The notes under the pieces are model-generated. The model made no database searches. It saw only the letters and a list, made by a program, of their open reading frames with translations, and was not told the origin of the DNA. The position numbers were made by a program, and so were the translations under genes. A stretch of 56,560 nt of DNA from Meiothermus sp. (GTDB lineage: Bacteria > Deinococcota > Deinococci > Deinococcales > Thermaceae), in NCBI RefSeq assembly GCF_025056915.1, contig NZ_JANWVH010000008.1, positions 1 through 56,560 on the forward strand, written 5' to 3'. Positions 51,463-56,560 of the stretch are shown here, one piece after another (position 1 is the first letter of the stretch; every line of letters begins with the position of its first letter).

Positions 51463-51672
51463 CTACGGTTCACCCCGGGGCACCCGATGCTCTTCCTCGG
51501 GCAGGGGCTCTTCCTCGGGGTCGAAGGCGTAATAGAGCCTGAGGGGGTGTAACGAGACCACCCGCAATACTTCAGAGCAGTCCGGGCACTCCACCTCGAG
51601 GCCCACCCAGGGGCCCGCCACCTCCACCAGCCCGTCACACACCGGACACTTGGTCACTTCCAGGGTTTCCAT
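51463..51672 (-). CDS. LysW-like mini zinc-ribbon protein without the EDWGE tail
   Basis: This 69-residue acidic protein has the LysW layout: KCPVCDGLVEV, then GLEVECPDCSEVLRVVSLHPLRL, with two CxxC zinc pairs. True LysW ends in EDWGE, whose last Glu carries the lysine-biosynthesis intermediate. This one ends PEEEHRVPRGEP instead. It is therefore a paralogue, or a carrier using another group. No lysine genes are nearby. GGAGGTGAAGG lies directly before the ATG. Confidence 0.8.
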   Translation of the reverse strand: METLEVTKCPVCDGLVEVAGPWVGLEVECPDCSEVLRVVSLHPLRLYYAFDPEEEPLPEEEHRVPRGEP

Positions 51673-51839
51673 CCTTCACCTCCCGAAGCTATGGCAGAAC
51701 CCAACCCTTCGCCGTATCCCCAGCATGACAGCTCCGGCAAAACCAAATGTCCCTGGACGACGCCTCAAAGCCTACCTGGGGTTGCCACCATCCGCTGCTA
51801 TGACGCCGTTTCCTTCCCCCCAAGTATAGCAGCCTGGGC

Positions 51840-51845
51840 TATAAT
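51840..51845 (+). promoter_or_regulatory. -10 element of deoC
   Basis: A consensus TATAAT; RNA would start near 51852, giving a leader of about 25 nt that includes GTGAGG before the ATG at 51877. Confidence 0.6.
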
Positions 51846-51876
51846 CGGCCTTACCTGGCCAGACGTGAGGCCACTT

Positions 51877-52857
51877 ATGGCAACCATCACCGCACCCCAA
51901 GCCCACGCCGTACCGGAGCGCAACCCCGGTACGCCCTTCGACCCCAGCGCCCTCGAGGCCCGGGTCAACCGCAGCGCCATCGAGCGCCGGGCCGCCACCC
52001 TGCCCACCCGCCGTACCGTCAAAAAACAGTGGCAGGCGGCCTGGCTCCTGCATGCCATCCGCACCATTGACCTGACCACCCTCTCCGGCGACGACACCCC
52101 CGGCACCGTGCGGCGGCTGTGCGCCAAAGCCCGCCAGCCGGTGCGCCCCGAGCTGCTGCAAGACCTGGGCGTCAGCGGCCTGCGGCTCTGCACCGGCGCG
52201 GTCTGCGTTTACCACGAGATGGTGCCCACCGCAGTCGCCGCCTTAGAAGGCTCGGACATTCCAGTGGCCGCGGTCTCGACGGGTTTTCCGGCGGGCCTCA
52301 ACCCGCACCGCCTCAAGCTTCAGGAAATCGAGGCCTCGGTTGCGGCGGGCGCCCGCGAGATTGACATTGTGATCTCGCGCCGCCACGTGCTGACCGGCAA
52401 CTGGAAGGCGCTGTACCAGGAGGTGCGCGACTTCCGCGAAGCCTGCGGCCCGGCCCACATGAAGAGCATTCTGGCCGTGGGTGAGCTGGGCACCCTCAAC
52501 AACGTGTACAAAGCCAGCCTGGTCTGCATGCAGGCCGGCTCCGACTTCATCAAAACCTCCACCGGCAAGGAAAGTGTGAATGCCACCCTGCCCAACAGCC
52601 TGGTGATGGTGCGGGCCATCCGGGCCTATTACGAGCAGACCGGTCACAAGGTGGGGTTCAAGCCCGCCGGGGGCATCCGCAGCGCCAAGCAGGCTCTGGA
52701 CTGGCTGATTCTGATGAAGGAGGAGCTGGGCCTGGAGTGGATGCAACCCCACCTCTTCCGCATTGGGGCCAGCGCCCTGCTCAACGACATCGAGCGGCAG
52801 CTCGAGCACCTCGCCTACGGGCGCTATGCCTCGATGCAGTACCAGCCGCTGGGGTAG
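51877..52857 (+). CDS. deoC: Deoxyribose-phosphate aldolase
   Basis: The 326-residue class I aldolase splits 2-deoxyribose 5-phosphate into glyceraldehyde 3-phosphate and acetaldehyde. Lys226 in SDFIKTSTGK is the Schiff-base residue, and Lys262 in VGFKPAGGIRS assists. The ATG at 51877 follows a TATAAT promoter; the frame is open 62 codons upstream but untranscribed by this promoter. It belongs to the longer DeoC group, about 80 residues longer than the E. coli enzyme at the N-terminus. An aldehyde dehydrogenase gene follows after 52 nt, suited to oxidising the acetaldehyde. Confidence 0.95.
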   Translation: MATITAPQAHAVPERNPGTPFDPSALEARVNRSAIERRAATLPTRRTVKKQWQAAWLLHAIRTIDLTTLSGDDTPGTVRRLCAKARQPVRPELLQDLGVSGLRLCTGAVCVYHEMVPTAVAALEGSDIPVAAVSTGFPAGLNPHRLKLQEIEASVAAGAREIDIVISRRHVLTGNWKALYQEVRDFREACGPAHMKSILAVGELGTLNNVYKASLVCMQAGSDFIKTSTGKESVNATLPNSLVMVRAIRAYYEQTGHKVGFKPAGGIRSAKQALDWLILMKEELGLEWMQPHLFRIGASALLNDIERQLEHLAYGRYASMQYQPLG

Positions 52858-52909
52858 CGGCCAGCCGGCCATCTGCCCCAACACCGCCTATCCCAACCCG
52901 GAGCCAACC

Positions 52910-55291
52910 ATGACCCTGACCGAACTGATGGACACCCTTCCCTATGGCCCCGCTCCCGAGGCGGCCCAACCTGCGCTGGACTGGCTGAAGGCCCACGAGG
53001 GCCGGTTCCGGCTTTTCATTGGGGGTAAGTGGCGCGACCCGGCCCAGCCGGAGTGGTTCGCCACCCACAACCCCGCCAACGGCCAGCCGCTGGCCGAGGT
53101 CGCCCAGGCCGGTGCAGCCGATGTGGACGAAGCCGTCAAGGCGGCGCGGAAAGCCCTGGCAGGCTGGCAACAGACCCCCGGCCACCTGCGGGCCCGCTAC
53201 CTCTATGCCCTGGCCCGGCAGGTGCAGAAGCACGCCCGGCTGTTTGCGGTGCTGGAGACCCTGGACAACGGTAAGCCCATCCGCGAGACCCGCGACATTG
53301 ACATCCCCCTGGTGGCCCGCCACTTCTACTACCACGCAGGCTGGGCCCAGCTGATGGAAAGCGAGCTGCCGGGCTATGTGCCGGTGGGCGTGGTGGGCCA
53401 GATTATCCCCTGGAACTTCCCGCTTCTGATGCTGGCCTGGAAAATTGCCCCGGCCCTGGCCATGGGCAACACGGTGGTGCTCAAGCCCGCCGAGTTCACC
53501 CCGCTCACTGCGCTATTGTTTGCGGAAATCTGCCAGAAGGTCGGCCTGCCGCCGGGGGTGGTCAACATCCTCACCGGCGACGGCAGCACCGGGGCGGCCC
53601 TGGTGGCGCACCCGGGGGTGGACAAGATTGCCTTCACCGGTTCGACCGAGGTGGGGCGGCTCATCCGCAAGGCTACGGCGGGCAGCGGCAAGAAGCTCTC
53701 GCTCGAGCTTGGCGGCAAGTCGCCCTTCCTGGTCTTCGAGGACGCCGACCTCGACAGCGCGGTGGAGGGGGTGGTGGACGCCATCTGGTTCAACCAGGGG
53801 CAGGTCTGCTGCGCGGGCTCGAGGCTTTTGGTGCAGGAGGGCATCGCCGAGAAGATGTACGCCAAGCTGCGGGCCCGCATGGAAAAACTCCGCTGCGGCG
53901 ACCCGCTGGACAAGGCCGTGGATTTAGGGGCCATCGTCTCGCCGGTGCAGCTTCAAAAAATCCAGCGGCTGGTGCAGAAGGGGGTAGAAGAAGGGGCCGA
54001 ACTCTGGCAGCCAAGCTGGGCGGTGCCGAGCCAAGGGTGCTTCTACCCTCCCACCCTGTTCACCCAGGTCGCCCCGGCCTCCACCATCGCCCAGGAGGAA
54101 ATTTTCGGGCCGGTGCTGGCTGCCCTGACCTTCCGCACCCCGGAAGAAGCCGTCCGGCTGGCCAACAACACCCGCTACGGGCTGGCCGCCTCCATCTGGA
54201 GCGAGGACATCAACCTGGCCCTGGACGTCGCCACCCAGATCAAGGCCGGCACCATCTGGATCAACAGCACCAACCTCTTCGACGCGGCCAGCGGCTTTGG
54301 CGGCTACAAAGAGTCGGGATTTGGGCGCGAGGGGGGCAAGGAGGGGCTTTGGGAGTACGTCAGGAAGGCCGAAAGGCCAGGGCCAAAAGCCCAAAGCCGT
54401 AAAACCAAGGCATCGTCTAAGGCCAGAGAAACGGCCAGCCTTCAGCCTGTAGCTACTAGCCTTCGGCCTGCCATAGACCGCACCGCCAAGCTCTTCATCG
54501 GGGGCAAGCAGACCCGGCCCGATAGCGGTTACAGCCAGGCCGTGTACGGCCCGGACGGGCGTCTGGTGGGCGAGGTGGGGCTCGGCAACCGCAAGGATAT
54601 TCGCAACGCGGTGGAGGCCGCCCGCGCGGCTTTCGAGGGCTGGCGCAAGGCCACCGCGCACCACAAGGCGCAAATCCTCTACTTCCTGGCGGAAAACCTC
54701 TCCGAGCGGGCTGAGGAGTTTGCCCGCCGCCTCCAGGAACAGACCGGCGAGGACGGCGGGGCCGAGGTCGAAGCGGCCCTCGAGGCCCTGTTCGCGGCAG
54801 CGGCCTGGGCCGACAAATACGAAGGGGTGGTGCACCCTACGCCCATCCGCAACGTGACCCTGGCCCTTCCCGAGCCGGTTGGCGTGCTGGGCATTCTCTG
54901 CCCCGACGACAAGCCCCTGCTGGCCCTGGCGAAGCTGGCCGGAACCGCGCTGGCTATGGGCAACACCCTGGTGGTGGTGCCCTCGCCGGCGGCGCCCTTG
55001 AGCGCCACCGACTTTTACCAGGTGCTCGAGACCTCCGACATCCCCCCGGGCACCTTCAACATTGTGACCGGCGAGCGCGACGAACTGGCCAAAACCCTGG
55101 CCGAGCACGACGACGTGGACGCGGTCTGGTACGCCGGGCCCCAGGCCGGACACGCCCTGGTCGAGCGGGCCAGCGCTGGCAACATGAAGCGCACCTGGAC
55201 GCTGCCCGAGCGCGGGGCCCTGCCCGATACCGACGAGATTCTGCGCCAGGCCACCCAAATCAAGAACATCTGGGTTCCCTACGGGGCCTAG
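52910..55291 (+). CDS. Tandem aldehyde dehydrogenase with degenerate second half
   Basis: The 793-residue protein is two ALDH domains in one chain. Residues about 30-490 are complete: NFPLLMLAWKIAPALAMGNT, Glu266 in LELGGKSP, Cys300 in FNQGQVCCAGSR and the EEIFGPVL motif. A basic linker (about 485-525) leads to a short second domain (LFIGGKQTRPD...EPVGVLGILCPDDKPLL...NTLVVVPS). That domain stops before the catalytic block and has no Cys nucleophile, so it is probably structural. deoC lies just upstream, so acetaldehyde from deoxyribose is the likely substrate. The TAG stop opens a TA-bounded repeat. Confidence 0.92.
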   Translation: MTLTELMDTLPYGPAPEAAQPALDWLKAHEGRFRLFIGGKWRDPAQPEWFATHNPANGQPLAEVAQAGAADVDEAVKAARKALAGWQQTPGHLRARYLYALARQVQKHARLFAVLETLDNGKPIRETRDIDIPLVARHFYYHAGWAQLMESELPGYVPVGVVGQIIPWNFPLLMLAWKIAPALAMGNTVVLKPAEFTPLTALLFAEICQKVGLPPGVVNILTGDGSTGAALVAHPGVDKIAFTGSTEVGRLIRKATAGSGKKLSLELGGKSPFLVFEDADLDSAVEGVVDAIWFNQGQVCCAGSRLLVQEGIAEKMYAKLRARMEKLRCGDPLDKAVDLGAIVSPVQLQKIQRLVQKGVEEGAELWQPSWAVPSQGCFYPPTLFTQVAPASTIAQEEIFGPVLAALTFRTPEEAVRLANNTRYGLAASIWSEDINLALDVATQIKAGTIWINSTNLFDAASGFGGYKESGFGREGGKEGLWEYVRKAERPGPKAQSRKTKASSKARETASLQPVATSLRPAIDRTAKLFIGGKQTRPDSGYSQAVYGPDGRLVGEVGLGNRKDIRNAVEAARAAFEGWRKATAHHKAQILYFLAENLSERAEEFARRLQEQTGEDGGAEVEAALEALFAAAAWADKYEGVVHPTPIRNVTLALPEPVGVLGILCPDDKPLLALAKLAGTALAMGNTLVVVPSPAAPLSATDFYQVLETSDIPPGTFNIVTGERDELAKTLAEHDDVDAVWYAGPQAGHALVERASAGNMKRTWTLPERGALPDTDEILRQATQIKNIWVPYGA

Positions 55292-55380
55292 AGCGCTCTT
55301 CATAGCGAGCCTCGAGTTCGAGAAAGCCCTGAACAGAACCGTGGCTGCCCGGATGGGCGGCCACGGCGAAGAGCGCGATA
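55289..55380 (+). repeat. TA-bounded short repeat, full copy, starting in the aldehyde dehydrogenase stop codon
   Basis: 92 bp, from TAGAGCGCTCTTCATAG to GAAGAGCGCGATA. The ends are inverted (TAGAGCGCTCTTC and TATCGCGCTCTTC). An internal hairpin pairs GTGGCTGCCC (55341-55350) with GGGCGGCCAC (55355-55364) around GGAT. It has a good match to the 33147 copy in the opposite orientation. Confidence 0.85.
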
Positions 55381-55424
55381 GACTTCTGCCGAAAGCGCGT
55401 CTCGGTCGGGCGCGGCCTTCGGCT

Positions 55425-56560
55425 TTACCTCTGCGGCAGGGTCAGGGTGTAGGTGTAGCTGCGGCTTTGGCCTGGGGCCAGGGTGAAGCGCAGGCGGTAG
55501 CCCTCGGGAAGGCGCTCGAGGCCCTCGCCCTCCAGCGTGAAGGGCTGGGGCATCTGCTCCAGAATTTCAACCTCCACCGCATAAGGCTTGGGGTTTTGCA
55601 CGCGGGTGGTCACCCGGAAGCGGTTGCGGGCCTGCTGCTCCACCTGCCGGGTGGCCCGGCCTTCGGGGTCGGGGCCCAGCATCAGGCTCACTTGGTTGCC
55701 TCTGGCCGTATCGCCGGTGGCCGCCTGCCCCACAAACACCCCCTGCTCGCGGAGGCTCACCACGCCGGCGGCCAGGTTTTCCGGGGCCGCGAAGCGAAAC
55801 CCCCGCACAAAGGCCAGCTCGCGTTCGGTGCTGAAGCCGGTCTGCAAGCGCCACAAATAAACTGGCTGCACCCGGGTGCGAAGGAAAGGCAGCTCGGTCA
55901 GGCCGGGCTCGAGCGTCACCTCCCCCGGCAGCCGGTAGCGGTAGGTACCCGCCGCCTCGCCCACAAATTCGGCCTCCGCTACCTCCGCTGCGGCAGGCGC
56001 GGCCTGCAACATCCGGGTTTCGGGGCGGGGGGCGGGCACGCTAAACCCCCCTTCCAGCAGGGGCACGCTCCCGGCCACCAGCTCGGTGCGGCCCAGTCGT
56101 ACCGTGCGCCCCAAGCCGTTGGTCAGGGTGGCCCAGCCGGTTAGCTCGCCGTCCTCGAGGGTGTAGCGAAGGTTCCAGGTCAGGCCTCGAGTCAGGTAAG
56201 CCAGCGTGCCCGCCCCGCCCCCCGCGTAGCGGAAAATCACCCTGGGGCCAGGCGTCGCGCTGAATCCGCTGGGGTCGGGATAAGCCACCGTTCCCGGCAG
56301 CCCCACCAGGTAGCGGCCCTCGTACAGGTACAGGTTCTGCTCGGCGCTCACCAGGGTGGCCTTACGCCACTGGCCCTCCCAGTAAAACTGCACCTCCTTG
56401 CCCACATAAGCGGCCAGGGGGTTCGGCTGGGCGGCTACCTGCACCCGGCGTGACTGCTCGGTGACCCCAATCAAACGCAGCGTTCCAGGCACCAGGCTTT
56501 GAAACAGGGTCTCGCCCGGCTCCCAGACCCATTCATTGGGGGGCAGCGTCTGCGGCTGCC
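55425..56560 (-). CDS. DUF4139 domain protein, 5' end missing
   Basis: The frame is open through the right edge, so the N-terminus is outside the window; 377 residues are visible. EVQFYWEGQWRKATLVSAEQNLYLYEGRY, RGLTWNLRYTLEDGELTGWATLTNGLGRTV and the C-terminal YAVEVEILEQMPQPF fit the DUF4139 beta-rich domain. Such proteins are exported or surface-linked in many bacteria and have no known activity. An Ala/Glu-rich stretch (about AAPAAAEVAEAEFVGEAAG) separates the two sheets. It is convergent with the aldehyde dehydrogenase gene. Confidence 0.8.
   Translation of the reverse strand, partial: QPQTLPPNEWVWEPGETLFQSLVPGTLRLIGVTEQSRRVQVAAQPNPLAAYVGKEVQFYWEGQWRKATLVSAEQNLYLYEGRYLVGLPGTVAYPDPSGFSATPGPRVIFRYAGGGAGTLAYLTRGLTWNLRYTLEDGELTGWATLTNGLGRTVRLGRTELVAGSVPLLEGGFSVPAPRPETRMLQAAPAAAEVAEAEFVGEAAGTYRYRLPGEVTLEPGLTELPFLRTRVQPVYLWRLQTGFSTERELAFVRGFRFAAPENLAAGVVSLREQGVFVGQAATGDTARGNQVSLMLGPDPEGRATRQVEQQARNRFRVTTRVQNPKPYAVEVEILEQMPQPFTLEGEGLERLPEGYRLRFTLAPGQSRSYTYTLTLPQR

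Noticed and set aside
53924-55303. 459-codon frame antisense to the aldehyde dehydrogenase
   Set aside because: It is a shadow frame with Gly/His/Gln bias and no ribosome site or family motif.

Overview
The window is a high-GC stretch of ordinary bacterial chromosome. It most likely comes from the Thermaceae (Meiothermus or Calidithermus type). This rests on the gene repertoire (a LysW-like mini zinc ribbon, an rplU-rpmA-obgE block, infC/rpmI/rplT, ychF, a PilT motor), on protein sequences I recognise as Thermus/Meiothermus-like, and on many start codons lying 6-8 nt after a TANNNT -10 element, the leaderless layout known from Deinococcus-Thermus. I see no rRNA, convincing tRNA, CRISPR array or intact insertion sequence. 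The assignment is from recognition, not a database search.

Layout. 1-5.6 kb: three secreted or lipid-anchored proteins (beta-propeller, Ig-like lipoprotein, subtilase lipoprotein); the last two share one promoter design with 11-bp direct repeats. 5.6-10.8 kb: CoA-transferase and galE (divergent, leaderless), rplT-rpmI and infC, an enoyl-CoA hydratase. 10.8-13.1 kb: a five-gene operon resembling the B. subtilis yvlAB envelope-stress genes. 13.2-20.8 kb: M3, S41 and S10 peptidases, a thioesterase, a secreted protein, an MBL-fold hydrolase and a DJ-1-like protein. 21-24.2 kb: ychF, surE and a glycosyltransferase. 24.4-28.1 kb: an Fe3+/phosphonate-type ABC importer. 28.4-33.1 kb: a GIY-YIG protein and a polyphosphate block (ppk, ppx, sixA-like). 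33.3-37.9 kb: CPBP protease, TPR-like protein and two MFS transporters. 37.9-40.4 kb: a 13-codon microgene unit and thrS with an attenuator-like leader. 40.4-46.4 kb: a broken nucleotidyltransferase pair, penicillin-acylase-family lipoprotein, PilT-type ATPase, M28 peptidase and a small membrane protein. 46.8-51.7 kb: rsfS, obgE, rpmA, rplU, yqeK, an LCP protein and a LysW paralogue. 51.9-55.3 kb: deoC and a double aldehyde dehydrogenase for deoxyribose catabolism. The end carries part of a DUF4139 protein.

Main observations. (1) A small repeat family with TA-bounded inverted ends begins exactly inside the stop codon of four genes. (2) infC appears to start at AUA. (3) A self-contained 13-codon gene has its own operator, promoter, ribosome site and terminator. 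(4) The thrS and rplU leaders are structured. (5) A PhoB/PhoP-like tandem-repeat promoter recurs, in a window that also holds polyphosphate genes. (6) Three adjacent envelope-stress proteins share one helical motif. Several genes are broken or have lost key residues: a frameshifted nucleotidyltransferase, a DJ-1 protein without its cysteine, and an aldehyde dehydrogenase with a dead second half.
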